Positions 26,801 to 36,021 of a stretch of DNA of 64,000 bases are shown here, in pieces. The DNA comes from CAMEON01 sp045128275 (lineage in GTDB: Bacteria > Bacillota > Clostridia > Oscillospirales > CAG-272). The position numbers and the translations under genes were made by a program. Position 1 is the stretch's first letter. Each line of letters begins with the position of its first letter. Where the stretch lies: positions 3,760 through 67,759 of the forward strand of contig JBGVRH010000063.1 in assembly GCA_045128275.1 (NCBI GenBank). Direction: 5' to 3'. The notes beneath the pieces were generated by a model. That model was not told where the DNA came from. It did no database searches and saw nothing but the letters and a program-made list of their open reading frames with translations.

Positions 26801-28349
26801 CAAAGGAGATGGTACCGTCCGTAGCGCCCACAGGCTCCACCTTGAAGCCGCGGAGGTAGCCCACGGCGTCGGGGCAGGCCGAGAAGTTGGCGTAGACCGT
26901 CTGCCAATCGCCGTGAGGGGTCACGTCCACCAGCACAGAATGCTCGGCGGTGTAGCGGTTCACGGCGGGGGTCTTGAAGTAGACACGGAGCTGGGCGGCA
27001 TCGGTATCATTCTTCAGGCGGAAGAAAATGGTGTTCTTGATGTCCAGTCGGGCGCAGTAGGCGTCGCCCACGGGGGCGGTGATGGTGGGGGACTGGAGGG
27101 CGGTACCCGCCCCGTTCAGGGTATAGACCAGCGCGCCGTCACGGGCACCCTGCCCCAGAGCGACCGAGCCCCGGGAGGCCACAAACCCTGCCAGAGAGCC
27201 TTCGGTGGTAAATTCCAGATCCAGATCGGCCACCTCGGGGGCGGCGGTGGGGTCGGTGTCGTAGAGCTTGAGGTTCTTGAGCTTGGGGGTGGCGTTGTAG
27301 CCTTGCACCGTCCAGATGCCCGAGGCGAGATCATCCCCGCGGGTATCGGTGACCTCGTGGATCTTGACGTTGTCGATATACCAGACCAGACAGTTGTCCG
27401 CTACGGCGAGCTTCCAGTTATACCACTTGTTCAGCTCCACCGTGACAGCGGTCTCCTTCCCTACGGTGGCGGAGGCCCCGTTGATGATACGCCGCACGCG
27501 GGCGACCTTGAGGACGGTATTGTACTCAAAGAAATACTTCTGCCCGTCAGCAAAGGTATAGGTCACGCCCATATTACCGTCCACCGAGGAGCGGCTGTCC
27601 ATTTGGGCAATATCCAGAGAAAGGGCGTTACTGGTCACCGCCTCCTTGGTGGGAAGCTGGGTCACGGCGGCGGAGCTGACACCCGTCAGGACGTTCTCGC
27701 CGTTCTCCACCGACTTACCCCACCCGCCGATGCTCCAATCGGGGTAGGCGTTCTCCAGATCGTTATACATTTTGAGGCACTTGATGCGGGGGGTGGCATT
27801 GTAGCCCTGGATGCACCAGTAGCCCCCGGTCAGCGGGTCTCCCTTGGTATCGGTGAGGGTGTAGAGCAGCTCGCCGTTGAGGTACCATTGGATGCCGTTC
27901 TGGGCCATGACCACCTTGAAGTGGTGCCACTCCTTGAGACCCAGCTCCAGGCTCTTGGCCGCGCCGATATGGCTGTCCACGCCCGGGCCGATACGGCGGA
28001 TACGGACCAGCTTGCTGACGGTATTGTACTCAAAGAAGTACTGGTAGCCGTTCGTCATCTTGTAGGCGGGACCGATACTGCCGTCCACGGTGCCGTAGGA
28101 GTCCTCCATGTAGATGTCGAACTCCAGATACATATAGTCGGTGGGATCGGAGTAGAGAAGGTTCAGGGAATTGGAGCGGTGGCCGATCAGCACAGGCTCA
28201 CCGTTCTCGTCCCCGACGGTCCAGCCATCGGTCAGCCAGCCTGTGAAGGCATCAGAAGCGGCAGTCGCGGGAACGAGACCGACGGCCGTGCCGCACAGAA
28301 GCAGCGAGGCCAGCAGGAGGGAGGTGAATTTGCGATAGACGTGTTTCAT
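23850..28349 (-). CDS. Giant surface protein with three LamG-like domains and a pectate-lyase-like beta-helix
   Basis: This 1,499-residue protein starts at the ATG at 28349 behind AAAGGAG; the longer frame is unsupported. After a signal peptide (1-31) come two LamG/DUF1080-like modules (about 30-195 and 205-360), a beta-sandwich binding module (about 375-505) and a parallel beta-helix core (about 650-1010). The core opens with KFGAVGDGFTDDTAKIQAAI, typical of pectate-lyase superfamily and GH28-like enzymes. A third LamG-like module (about 1160-1315), a Listeria-Bacteroides repeat (GYTFKGWADSEGN, about 1335-1405) and an Asp/Thr/Pro/Glu linker follow. The C terminus is GGCGSVTVSC, a hydrophobic stretch and KKKKER, which looks like a sorting signal. 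The protein probably binds and cleaves a plant or host polysaccharide at the cell surface. A LacI-type regulator gene ends 23 bases upstream. Confidence 0.8.
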   Translation of the reverse strand: MKHVYRKFTSLLLASLLLCGTAVGLVPATAASDAFTGWLTDGWTVGDENGEPVLIGHRSNSLNLLYSDPTDYMYLEFDIYMEDSYGTVDGSIGPAYKMTNGYQYFFEYNTVSKLVRIRRIGPGVDSHIGAAKSLELGLKEWHHFKVVMAQNGIQWYLNGELLYTLTDTKGDPLTGGYWCIQGYNATPRIKCLKMYNDLENAYPDWSIGGWGKSVENGENVLTGVSSAAVTQLPTKEAVTSNALSLDIAQMDSRSSVDGNMGVTYTFADGQKYFFEYNTVLKVARVRRIINGASATVGKETAVTVELNKWYNWKLAVADNCLVWYIDNVKIHEVTDTRGDDLASGIWTVQGYNATPKLKNLKLYDTDPTAAPEVADLDLEFTTEGSLAGFVASRGSVALGQGARDGALVYTLNGAGTALQSPTITAPVGDAYCARLDIKNTIFFRLKNDTDAAQLRVYFKTPAVNRYTAEHSVLVDVTPHGDWQTVYANFSACPDAVGYLRGFKVEPVGATDGTISFDAISFEREKAIYDYAGEMISCLADTETVTVKGKLDAAYAGAKVNLYELSISNWAESLESAKLLHTVTANGTDFTFSFPLQNGVVTHLSTLFICAVETPDGPVKVSDRFQIENFTDFTENPYAFTLPDRSVKVTDEKFGAVGDGFTDDTAKIQAAIDSVSGQGGGTVIVPGDDSFYGRRYVITNIKMKDNVELRIEEGAVLWQSPRVADYQYDIVYGHDIVIPGVNWTHACSCHNLPLIQGDGVENIKLTGGGIIRSVDTGGENLDSVSGATIWTGCENRLHVIPVGFFQCENIEVNNITLLRTNNYNFNLRDCENAYIGGLTVREVTCASGDGVACTIGTKHVIIDRFTFYSNDDAITLCSTYNDPRGLVWWHPNPGGDNCIEDITVLHSNIFGGHGITFIPWGTDAPDQSLQEIKDITVTDNVLSGSYSVGAWPDNPYYGKTGFDNTETDDYSPVKQVRILKNKYNSQCTLECIQATDVLTDCGITSASNFVNGDFERKKGKNGWTTGLSNWSWTLGEDGAVESVGEGRAHRGKLTGVASLYEGLHLGMGEHTFSMDTDLVSGKGQLFVRDAVSGATVATLDIPKGETKKLSLTFTVTAPASLCIGAELSEAGELTVDNAAIRSDKVTFPETFEETFEKPVAPTFDYTGWETKTEEGNSFISHPNGSGSYKLQLDDMTDAFDLRFHVRVDEVTSSVDGNVGISFCRVDSNTQYFVEYNTVLKYIQLRKFKNGVPSVLFNKSYALENGKWYQFGLSYEGGHIRFWLDGELIIDHTDKEPLGAAILTLAGYNSAMSLDNVTLSESGQLTMTDKLPLKAEVYALIFNGAGGTGTPAAQVLRKGETPDLSAIKTPTREGYTFKGWADSEGNTVELSDFAMPAADVTLTAVWEAVEADTPADTEVDTTPTEPADPDTAEPDTSTPTEPAESETSAPDTDTTADPTPDSETEFDTEKPKGGCGSVTVSCAAILCAVAGAVTLKKKKER

Positions 28350-28372
28350 GGTGGTCTCCTTTCGGGATTGAG

Positions 28373-29473
28373 TCAACGGATAAATATGGACGAAGGGTAG
28401 AGGCGCCCGATCAGCTGTCCGACACCGAGGCAGGTCTCCGCCACGTCCTTCAGGGCAAAAAAGCCTTGCGTGTAGACGTCCTGCTTGATGTATCCCCTCT
28501 GCCGCCCCTCCATGAGGTAGCGTCGGTCCGCCAAGGAGCACTCGTGGCCGATCACGAAGGTGGCGAGGGGACGGGCGAGCCGCCGCTCGATCTTTTCAAT
28601 GGCGGCGCAGGCAATGTGGGTCACGCCGCTGGATATGTAGAGGCAATCCACGTCCCCTCCGTCAAAGCAACCGATCAACCGCTGTGCCAGGGTGGAGGGG
28701 GCGATCCGCGCCGTGGGGTCCAGCTCGATATGAAAAATCTGCGCCTCGGGGAAAAGCTCCCTCGCCTTGTCACAGACACCCTTCACCCTCTGCTCGGATA
28801 CCTGAGCGCTGCTGTTGTGGCGGGTGCAGATCACACCCAGACTGCGAATATCCACCCCGCAAGAGGCAATGAGCGAGGCGGCGCGCTCTCCCTCACCGTA
28901 GCCATCGGGACCAACGAAGACGGTGTGGGCATGGGCGCGGAACCAATCCGGCGTCATGTAGTCTTGGGTATCGTTGAAGATCACGGTAGGAATGGAGGCT
29001 TTTTCCAAAAAACCGCGGCAGGCCTGACCGCCTACGGGGAACAGGATAAGCCCATCCGAGTTATCCGACTCCAGGGCTGAGAACAGCGAAAGGCTGTCGG
29101 GTTCAGTTTGGGGAAAGCTGTGGTAGCTGTAGCGGAGCTGAATGGGGATCCCCTCCTTCTCCAGCACAGCCTTGCTCTTTTCAATGCCCGCTACAGCCTC
29201 CCGCCAGAAGTACAGGGGACGGGAGGGGATGACCACGCTGATCCGCAGGGGACGGCGGGGGGAAGAGGACTCGGAGACTCCCTCGGAAAGCCCATCTCCC
29301 GACAGAGTCAATCCATACTTCTCGGCCTCCCGCCGAACCATATCCACGGTACTCCTCGAAAAGCTGAAGGGATTGGCAAGGATCTTATAAATGCTGGACT
29401 CCGACACCCCCGTATTCCGTGAAATACGGCGGATGGCATCACGCTTGCTTTTGCTGCTGGGGTGCTCTGTCAT
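28373..29473 (-). CDS. LacI-family transcriptional regulator
   Basis: This 366-residue protein has the LacI N-terminal helix-turn-helix (AIRRISRNTGVSESSIYKIL, with FSFSRSTVDMVRREAEKYG after it). A periplasmic-binding-protein-like sensor follows, from RISVVIPSRPLYF to GRLYPSSIF. The ATG at 29473 was chosen because the HTH begins about 10 residues later; the ribosome site (GGAAAGAG) is modest. It lies directly upstream of the giant beta-helix protein gene on the same strand. The two probably form one transcription unit in which the regulator senses a product of that protein's substrate. Confidence 0.9.
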   Translation of the reverse strand: MTEHPSSKSKRDAIRRISRNTGVSESSIYKILANPFSFSRSTVDMVRREAEKYGLTLSGDGLSEGVSESSSPRRPLRISVVIPSRPLYFWREAVAGIEKSKAVLEKEGIPIQLRYSYHSFPQTEPDSLSLFSALESDNSDGLILFPVGGQACRGFLEKASIPTVIFNDTQDYMTPDWFRAHAHTVFVGPDGYGEGERAASLIASCGVDIRSLGVICTRHNSSAQVSEQRVKGVCDKARELFPEAQIFHIELDPTARIAPSTLAQRLIGCFDGGDVDCLYISSGVTHIACAAIEKIERRLARPLATFVIGHECSLADRRYLMEGRQRGYIKQDVYTQGFFALKDVAETCLGVGQLIGRLYPSSIFIR

Positions 29474-29666
29474 AGGATACTCTTTCCGGCTCGCAGCCAT
29501 AGAACTGTTTTTATGATACCATACAGTTGGCGGAAAATAAATATACAGATTCCACAATTTTTCGGGGTGACTTTTGGGCAAGTAACAGAGGATCGGGAGG
29601 GTCCGCCTTCCTTCTGCTTCAAGCGGTTAAAACGGCAGCGGGCCGGCCGAAAGTCCAAAAAGGGGC

Positions 29667-29701
29667 CGGGTCAAATGCTTTGCAAAAAAGCAAATGACCC
29701 A
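29667..29701 (-). terminator. Hairpin with minus-strand T-run
   Basis: GGGTCAAATGCTT pairs with AAGCAAATGACCC apart from two central bases; on the minus strand it is followed by GGCCCCTTTTTGG. Just upstream on the same strand lies another CATCTCCGC fragment (29712-29722). This could be the decayed end of a further short unit. Confidence 0.45.
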
Positions 29702-29816
29702 GTCCCTTGGTCGCGGAGATGGGGAATGACGGTCACGTTCAACGGTATAGATCCCCACATCCGAATCATCGACTTAAGAAGGTTCGTGAATATCTGTGTC
29801 AAAGAATGGGTGTTAT

Positions 29817-30021
29817 GGAAAACACCGAGAAAGACGGCGTAGCCGGGGAAACGTCCCGGTCTATCGCCGTTGTCCCCATTCGTACCGCACAGCCAAATAA
29901 AAAGGCAACCATTGAAATGCAACTCGAAGATCTGCAGGTCAAATTTAACGAAAGTCCCACCGCGGAACAGTTAAAGGTTGTTTTGAGCATCTTGCTGGAT
30001 GCAAATCAACCGGTATGTTAA
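29817..30021 (+). CDS. Small hypothetical protein, possibly a remnant
   Basis: A 67- to 68-residue frame starts MENTEKDGVAGETSRSIAVV and contains a helical segment MQLEDLQVKFNESPTAEQLK. No ribosome site is visible before the ATG, and the frame is open upstream for about 110 bases. It may therefore be the tail of a larger broken gene. The surrounding 1.1 kb between the LacI and FAD genes is full of remnants. I recognise no family. Confidence 0.3.
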
Positions 30022-30106
30022 AATCATTCACACTTCGCTTTGATCGATCCGCATATTTTGACCGGGCTCATGTACGTGGGCTCGGTTTTCTTGTGGGGGC
30101 GCGGGG

Positions 30107-30176
30107 GTATTTGGGGGTCCTTTTGAGGGCACTGGCGGCACCGAAAAGCACTAGTATGCCTCTCGGATTAAAGGAC
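30107..30176. repeat. Short copy of the cassette-2 downstream module
   Basis: The stretch GAGGGCACTGGCGGCACCG-AAAGCA-TA-TATGCCTCTC resembles 37919-37960 and precedes the same AAGAACCTAA hairpin as there. It indicates a further remnant of the same element type. Confidence 0.4.
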
Positions 30177-30292
30177 AAAAAAAGAAGAACCTAAGACAAA
30201 CATCAGGCTATGCCTAGTGTTCGTTTTAGGTTCTTACTGGCGGAGATGGGGGAATGCCATTCATGTACACAACGCCCTATACTCCTTAAGGT
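30177..30292 (-). ncRNA. Short transcription unit with tRNA-Ser 3'-like centre, copy B
   Basis: On the minus strand a perfect promoter (TTGACA at 30322-30327, TATAAT at 30299-30304, 17-base spacer) leads into a unit nearly identical to 17003-17118. It has the same CATTCCCCCATCTCCGCCA centre and AAGAACCTAA...TTAGGTTCTT hairpin with T-run. The duplication continues on the right into a truncated copy of the nucleotidyltransferase gene, so the two regions arose by one duplication of at least 310 bp. Confidence 0.5.
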
Positions 30293-30298
30293 GGCCAT

Positions 30299-30327
30299 AT
30301 TATATCACAGAAATCCTTCCCTGTCAA
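30299..30327 (-). promoter_or_regulatory. Promoter of short unit copy B
   Basis: A consensus TTGACA-17-TATAAT promoter on the minus strand. It is intact although the gene to its right is a pseudogene. Confidence 0.75.
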
Positions 30328-30358
30328 CAGATTCTTCCCACCGTCGCCCCGCGGGGAA

Positions 30359-30487
30359 TCACTCTTCCGCTTGCCTTTTATTCCGCATCGCCGCCGCGAT
30401 CACGTCGTTCATGTTGTCTTGCTTGATGGCAGCAGGATACTTCTTGACCATTTCAGCAAACGCTGCCCTCGCAGGCAAGGATCCTCT
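30359..30487 (-). pseudogene. Truncated copy of the nucleotidyltransferase gene 3' end
   Basis: This segment is over 90 percent identical by eye to 17185-17357, the 3' end of the nucleotidyltransferase gene. It carries a 50-bp deletion between the two CCTCGCAG direct repeats that the intact gene shows at 17293-17300 and 17343-17350, then loses similarity. The deletion shifts the frame and no 5' part of the gene is present. Confidence 0.8.
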
Positions 30488-30642
30488 GCCATTATTTTAA
30501 CTTAATGGCATTGCCGACGAGCAGTGTCTTTTTTATTGGCGGAGGGTGTGAAACGTAAAACGACTCATTCGAATCATTCATATTCTACAATTCTGACCCA
30601 AACCCCAAGACAAGTTGTATAAGGGAACCTCTAATCTTGAAT

Positions 30643-31869
30643 TTAATCATTAGTCAGCACCAAATTCAGCCTCACATCCCGAATGTCTACACGATCTCGA
30701 ATTGCCTTTGCAATGTAATATCCTGCGTTTTCTCCCATTTGTGCACAGTTTCCCGTGACGCGGTAAGATGCCATTGCTTCTCGAGAACCTGAAATACATC
30801 TGCCTGCCACAACGATTCCGTCGTATCCCTTCGGAATCAAAGCTCGCATCGGGATGTCATAAGGTTTTACATTGAAACATTTTTGCCCCTTATTGGCTTT
30901 CGTATGAAAATCTACGTTAAATGTTACACGAGCCACGGGATCGTGAAACCGTGATCCATTTAATATATCGTCAAGCGTCATATAGTATTCGCCGATGATC
31001 CGTCTGGATTCTCTGACTCCCAGCATGGCGGACGATGTAATTAACTCCAGATCATGAAATTCTTCATCGTATGCTTTCAAAAATTCAAAAGCGTCGATGA
31101 TCTGCGCTCTGCCCTCCATGGTTGCCTCCGTTAGGGCTTTGGCACATAAGGAATCATAATCATACATATGTGTAAATTGGACGACGCCAAAATGGGAGTG
31201 AGGCACGGGGATCAGGTACGGAACTTTGAAAGGGATCTGCTTGCCGGCTTTCTCGTAGGCCGCCCCCAATTTTTCATAGAGCATCAAGCCGTTTCTGTAT
31301 TTTTCGGGGATGTTGCCGACCAAAAACATTAAGGTCATTGCCTGGCAGGCGGTGTAATCCCCGTTTTCACCCAATTCAAACGAACAGCCCGCATTGGCCG
31401 CCACGTTTCCGTCTCCCGTACAGTCCACGATCATTTTTGCCATGACAGCGAAACGTCCACTGATATTTTCTGCAATGATCCCATAAACTCTTTTTTGTTC
31501 GACCAGCGTTCGAGAATACGTTGTATTATATAAAACCTCCACATTGGCTTCCTGCATTTTTCGTTCCAGAATTCTCTTCATATACTCGTAATTAAAACTC
31601 ATATTGCCAAAGCCGCCAAACTGATTGCGTTCCTTCAATTCTGAAACAAGCTCACCGACGATGCCGGTCTTATTCTTGAAATCAAACAGCGGATTCATAA
31701 AGCCCGTTGTCCAGGCGCCGCCCAGACAGTTGTATCTATCCAGGATGAGCGTTTTCATACCACTGCGCCCCAGTGCGATCGCAGCGCCGCATCCGGCCGG
31801 CCCGGCTCCAACAACTACCGCATCATAATACCCTTGAATAGGTGTTTCTAACGATTCATGAATCATCAT
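30643..31869 (-). CDS. FAD-dependent oxidoreductase
   Basis: This 408-residue protein starts behind GGAGG. The dinucleotide-binding motif VVVGAGPAGCGAA (residues 18-30) and LILDRYNCLGGAWT are typical of the FAD_oxidored family found with polysaccharide-use genes. The later motif IVDCTGDGNVAANAG and the C-terminal YDGIVVAGRCISGSREA complete the FAD fold. The substrate is unknown; a sugar or sugar acid is plausible because the gene follows a secreted glycosidase-like gene and a solute-binding protein gene on the same strand. Confidence 0.85.
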   Translation of the reverse strand: MMIHESLETPIQGYYDAVVVGAGPAGCGAAIALGRSGMKTLILDRYNCLGGAWTTGFMNPLFDFKNKTGIVGELVSELKERNQFGGFGNMSFNYEYMKRILERKMQEANVEVLYNTTYSRTLVEQKRVYGIIAENISGRFAVMAKMIVDCTGDGNVAANAGCSFELGENGDYTACQAMTLMFLVGNIPEKYRNGLMLYEKLGAAYEKAGKQIPFKVPYLIPVPHSHFGVVQFTHMYDYDSLCAKALTEATMEGRAQIIDAFEFLKAYDEEFHDLELITSSAMLGVRESRRIIGEYYMTLDDILNGSRFHDPVARVTFNVDFHTKANKGQKCFNVKPYDIPMRALIPKGYDGIVVAGRCISGSREAMASYRVTGNCAQMGENAGYYIAKAIRDRVDIRDVRLNLVLTND

Positions 31870-31965
31870 GCTTCCTCCGTGTACGAGATGTTTTAGTTGG
31901 ATTTTCTCAAATAACCGATTATGGCAGGCAAATGATCTCCGCCTGCCATGATCGGTATGAAGGGT

Positions 31966-34350
31966 TTAAGACTCCGATAATTGTCCCTTGTATTTTTTGA
32001 TCAACTCACGCATCAGATCGTAATAGAACGTGCCGTATATCCGGGACGGCTCCAGATCTCGTGAATCCTCGGGAGAATGTTGTTCTGTTTTTGACCATTC
32101 ATTCCAGGTTGTCAAAAGAACCATACCCGCGCCCATATCCATAGCGCGTTGGAACTGCTTCTTAAAGGTCGCGCCATCATTTCGGTACGAAGCCGGCACG
32201 CCGGTTCCCTCCTCCGCCGGATTTCTTCCGCGCGTGGCAGCCGAAACCGTCATACACTCCACCCGCTCGTTTAATACGGTATACGTTTGTGTCTGGCGTT
32301 CCTCCCAGCTCCAAAATCCTCGCGATTGCATGGTATCCGCGTTAAATAGCGAGGATTGCTGTCCGACATATCCCGTCATCCAACGTACAGTAAAGCGATC
32401 ATCCGTCCAGCGTGGCCTTGCACCATATTGATTGGGTGTTGCGCCGTAGCAGATCAACAAGGGCCTTCCTTCGTAGAAAAAATATTGATCCGCATATTTT
32501 TCTACGTAATCACGGTATACCTGATCCACCTTTTTTTGATGATTTCCATTATCGACGCTATCAATACCGTTATGTCCGGGACCTACAAAAATACAGATCT
32601 TCGGAGCGCCCTCGATCTGCGACCAGATCTCGAACATCAGATCCGTCGCCGTCTCGATCATACGGAAATCCTCACGAGACGTACCCATGGTTTCGGGATC
32701 GTAATCCGTATTATTCGACCAATCCACGAAAACAAAATCCACGCCTGCGTCACGGAGCTGAATCGCGTGTCTGCGCAAAACATCGGGATCGTTGGATACG
32801 TACTCGCCTGTTAACGGAACGTCCCACGTGCCGTTTACCCAATCTCGAGAAGGTCGATGCCATGTTGAATAAGCAATACCGACCAATCGCTCATCGTACG
32901 GAGTCGGCTCAAAAAGCCCCACGCCTGTTTGGTCGCATGCAACGTCCTCATAATTGTAAACGACCGTTTGATACAATTCATATAACTCGTCCATTTGATT
33001 GATTCGCTCCTTAGTTAAAGCGTTCTTACCCGCGTATATGTAGGCGCCTCCTTTGGTATTCTTTACTGTATATCCCATCCAGCGAAGAATAAAGTCTGCT
33101 GCCAATAGAATGGTATCCCCCTGCTTTACTACCGTAGGAAACGCGTAGGAATGACCATTCAGATCCATGCCTGCAGTTCCAACGTGAAATGTTAAGCGGA
33201 GATCGTCGTAAGCAAGCGCTACGGTGTCACCATTCTCTTCGTATTCAAACCCGATCATCGCAGCCACGGCTTTGGCATCGACCCAGATGGAATCATCCTC
33301 AAAATGGATCGGGGCATTCGTTTGAAATTGCTTTTTATCCTGCAAAAAATATCGGTAGCCCTCTCGCAATTCAGTCAAAGTGTCCTTGGGTTCATACGGC
33401 AGTACAGTACCGCTATCCTCCAAATACATGGAAACAATAGACGAATCACAATAGTGGGACATCACACGGAAATATCCCAGGCTATCACCGTGGGCAAACA
33501 GCTCCAGGTTAGCGGTCACGACTTCCGTTCCGTCAACCGTCAGTACACGCAACCGATCATCAGCTTCATGAAATTCAACCGTTGCAACGGTGGTTCCGTC
33601 TGCCTTGACGGTAATCGTCGTACCGTCGTCGATCATTTCAACCCGTACACCCTTTTCGGCATCAAACGAAAAGTTTGATCCAACAACCTTGGTCAGCCGC
33701 TCTTTTGCACCGCTTGACATATCGTTCACAATCACGTGTACGGAGTTTCCTGCAAAAGCAAACCATATGCCACTATTGATGTATAGATTCGTAGAACCAA
33801 TCACACGGGCGCCTACCATGATGGTGTGAGACGGTTCTGTTCCCGTTCGGTTGCATATGGTGGTCTCGGCTTTATAGGGACGCAGAAGCTGCTCGTTAAA
33901 TCCCACGCAGTTCCACATATCATCCGCAGAAACAATACCTGTCTCATCCATCGAAGATGTCGCGCCCTTTAAGGTCGTAAAAACCAGAGCTTCATTGCTT
34001 AAAAGATCAGCGTAGGTGTACTCGTTAAAACGGTAGTCTAAAATAATCTGTTGATTTTCGCCCGGAAGAAGCTCCGCAAGGCCGATATCCTCAAAAGCAG
34101 GACTCTCAACATCCGGCCAGGGTTCCTCAGTCTCCGGTTCTGTCGTTTCGGTTTCGTGATCAGTCGTTATTTCCGTGGGATCGGATACGGTCTCATGATC
34201 ATATGTTATGCTTTCGGAGCCCGTGTCCGCCACATCCGTATCGCCTGTGCTCGGATCAACCGCGGGATGCATACAAGCCACAGAACCCATAAGTATGCCG
34301 ACAGTAACGATCAAACACAAAAACGATTTCATCTGGTTGCGATAAGTCAT
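31966..34350 (-). CDS. Secreted lipoprotein with copper-amine-oxidase-N-like stalk and GH71/GH99-like catalytic domain
   Basis: This 794-residue protein starts with AGGAGG 5 bases upstream. Its lipobox is SVAC (Cys26), and a Thr/Glu/Asp linker follows. The middle (about 95-330) is beta-rich and LamG-like. Residues about 337-445 resemble the copper amine oxidase N domain used as a wall-binding stalk. The C-terminal 300 residues look like a TIM-barrel endo-glycosidase of the GH71/GH99 type, with FVFVDWSNN, KICIFVGPGHN and VLLTTWNEWSKTEQ, whose Glu residues are candidate catalytic acids. The last motif is common in GH99-like proteins. It lies between a solute-binding protein and an FAD oxidoreductase in one apparent operon. 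Confidence 0.75.
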   Translation of the reverse strand: MTYRNQMKSFLCLIVTVGILMGSVACMHPAVDPSTGDTDVADTGSESITYDHETVSDPTEITTDHETETTEPETEEPWPDVESPAFEDIGLAELLPGENQQIILDYRFNEYTYADLLSNEALVFTTLKGATSSMDETGIVSADDMWNCVGFNEQLLRPYKAETTICNRTGTEPSHTIMVGARVIGSTNLYINSGIWFAFAGNSVHVIVNDMSSGAKERLTKVVGSNFSFDAEKGVRVEMIDDGTTITVKADGTTVATVEFHEADDRLRVLTVDGTEVVTANLELFAHGDSLGYFRVMSHYCDSSIVSMYLEDSGTVLPYEPKDTLTELREGYRYFLQDKKQFQTNAPIHFEDDSIWVDAKAVAAMIGFEYEENGDTVALAYDDLRLTFHVGTAGMDLNGHSYAFPTVVKQGDTILLAADFILRWMGYTVKNTKGGAYIYAGKNALTKERINQMDELYELYQTVVYNYEDVACDQTGVGLFEPTPYDERLVGIAYSTWHRPSRDWVNGTWDVPLTGEYVSNDPDVLRRHAIQLRDAGVDFVFVDWSNNTDYDPETMGTSREDFRMIETATDLMFEIWSQIEGAPKICIFVGPGHNGIDSVDNGNHQKKVDQVYRDYVEKYADQYFFYEGRPLLICYGATPNQYGARPRWTDDRFTVRWMTGYVGQQSSLFNADTMQSRGFWSWEERQTQTYTVLNERVECMTVSAATRGRNPAEEGTGVPASYRNDGATFKKQFQRAMDMGAGMVLLTTWNEWSKTEQHSPEDSRDLEPSRIYGTFYYDLMRELIKKYKGQLSES

Positions 34351-34431
34351 ATTTCCTCCTGTGTGTACTCTTTGGGATCAGCAACGTTGGGTAAAACCCC
34401 GATCCGTTTACGGTTTATGGTCTGCCTTGAT

Positions 34432-35895
34432 TTACTCCTCGACTCCGTAGGCCTTCAAAAACTCCGTCAGCTTGCTTTGCAGATTCCTGTCGTTACATCT
34501 GGCCAGAAAACGACCTACAGCCGATTGCTTTTTATCCAATGCTGATTGGAACATAATCGCTGCGGAATGACTGGAGGGAAAATAATGGATATAACCGAAA
34601 TCAAAGGTTCGCCCATTGATGATTATGTCGACCATTTCAGCCGACTCCGGATCGGGCGCATTCCGCGATTTGCATAGCGTCTCAATCAGCTCGTCTCGCA
34701 CCATGTTATAGGAGGCGTTAGCAAGGCCCTCCAATACTGCCCCCACGAACGCTGTGTCCTGTACCGTCGTAGGAACGCAAAGCATAGCAGAACCACCGTT
34801 GACAAAGCTTTTATACTCATCCGTTGCTTGATATTTGGGCTGCGGAAGGAGTCCGTACTCATCTTCCATGGTTTTGAAATCCGGTGAAGCCGCATTGCTT
34901 AGGGCGCCTTGCAAAAACAGACTGCGGCCATCTCTGAAGACCTCAAAAGGCACGCGCGATTTGCTGACGTCCGTTTCGTAGTAAGATTCGTTGGTTACGA
35001 ACAGCTCATAGACTTTTGTGTAGATGTCCTCGATCCTTTGTGCATCGGCGTCATAATACGGCACGTTGTTTTCATCCTTTGAAAAAACACTACAACCCGT
35101 ACCGTAGAAAAATGCATGAGGACTATCCAAATGCCAGCTGGTAAAGCCGTAAAAATCATGGTCCGTATCAATTTTCCCATCACCGTTCAGATCGCGCGTT
35201 TGATTCTGCGTCATTTCGATCATGTTTTGGATGGTCCATTCTCCATCCTTAGCCAGTTGATACGGGAAAGCCATATTCTGTTCCGTCATTTTCGTCTTAT
35301 TGAAAATAATGGCCTGCGTACTCAAAATACTGGAGGGAAGAACGTCTCCTCCAATCATATACAGCGTTTCCCCAATTTGAAATGCTTTTGTAGCGTCCTC
35401 ATCCCACCAGGGCTGTTCATTGTCGAAATATTCCAGCTCGTGCAGATTCATGACATAGCCGGCCATAGCCAATCCGGACGTTCCAAAAACCATATTCAGA
35501 CAAACCTGCTGATATTCGTCCAGCCCGGAGGAAACGGTATTCTGTACCTGGGCAATGACGTTTGAGGAACCATTGAGTGTATTGTACTCGATGGAAACGT
35601 TGAAACGGTTTTCAACGTACAAATCTCTTTCCAACAAGGCATCCGGCAGTATTTCTCCCGTCGATGCCGCCGGTGCAGAATCTTTGGCATTATGGTTCAA
35701 AACCGTGTACGTGTCTTTGTTGAAGTTCAAATCCGGTACTTTGTCTTGAATCCAGGCCTCGGGTTCCGTTTCATGTTCTCCGATGGAACTGCTTTCTGCA
35801 TCAGGAGCTTCAGGATCCCCGCCGCCTGCGCAGGATACACAGCTCAACAACGTCGCAGCACATAATGCCAGAACTATCCATCTTCTTTTTTTCAT
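34432..35895 (-). CDS. Extracellular solute-binding lipoprotein (carbohydrate ABC type)
   Basis: This 487-residue protein has a signal peptide with lipobox SCVSC (Cys22), then an acidic linker. The body has the pattern of family 1-like sugar-binding proteins (LVFGTSGLAMAGYVMNLHEL, WWDEDATKAFQIGETLYMIGGD, FRDGRSLFLQGAL). No ABC permease or ATPase gene is nearby, so it must use components encoded elsewhere or act as a surface receptor. It is the first gene of the minus-strand cluster and is divergent from an AraC-type regulator. Base composition is lower in GC than the surrounding chromosome. Confidence 0.85.
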   Translation of the reverse strand: MKKRRWIVLALCAATLLSCVSCAGGGDPEAPDAESSSIGEHETEPEAWIQDKVPDLNFNKDTYTVLNHNAKDSAPAASTGEILPDALLERDLYVENRFNVSIEYNTLNGSSNVIAQVQNTVSSGLDEYQQVCLNMVFGTSGLAMAGYVMNLHELEYFDNEQPWWDEDATKAFQIGETLYMIGGDVLPSSILSTQAIIFNKTKMTEQNMAFPYQLAKDGEWTIQNMIEMTQNQTRDLNGDGKIDTDHDFYGFTSWHLDSPHAFFYGTGCSVFSKDENNVPYYDADAQRIEDIYTKVYELFVTNESYYETDVSKSRVPFEVFRDGRSLFLQGALSNAASPDFKTMEDEYGLLPQPKYQATDEYKSFVNGGSAMLCVPTTVQDTAFVGAVLEGLANASYNMVRDELIETLCKSRNAPDPESAEMVDIIINGRTFDFGYIHYFPSSHSAAIMFQSALDKKQSAVGRFLARCNDRNLQSKLTEFLKAYGVEE

Positions 35896-36021
35896 GTGTC
35901 ATTCCTTCCTTTTTCATATGTTTCGTGTCGCACTGTACAACACTGTATGCTTGGTCACTCTTGCAGAGAAGCCAATGCGATCCATGCCCAAATACAGGAG
36001 CACATGATAAGTATACCATAT

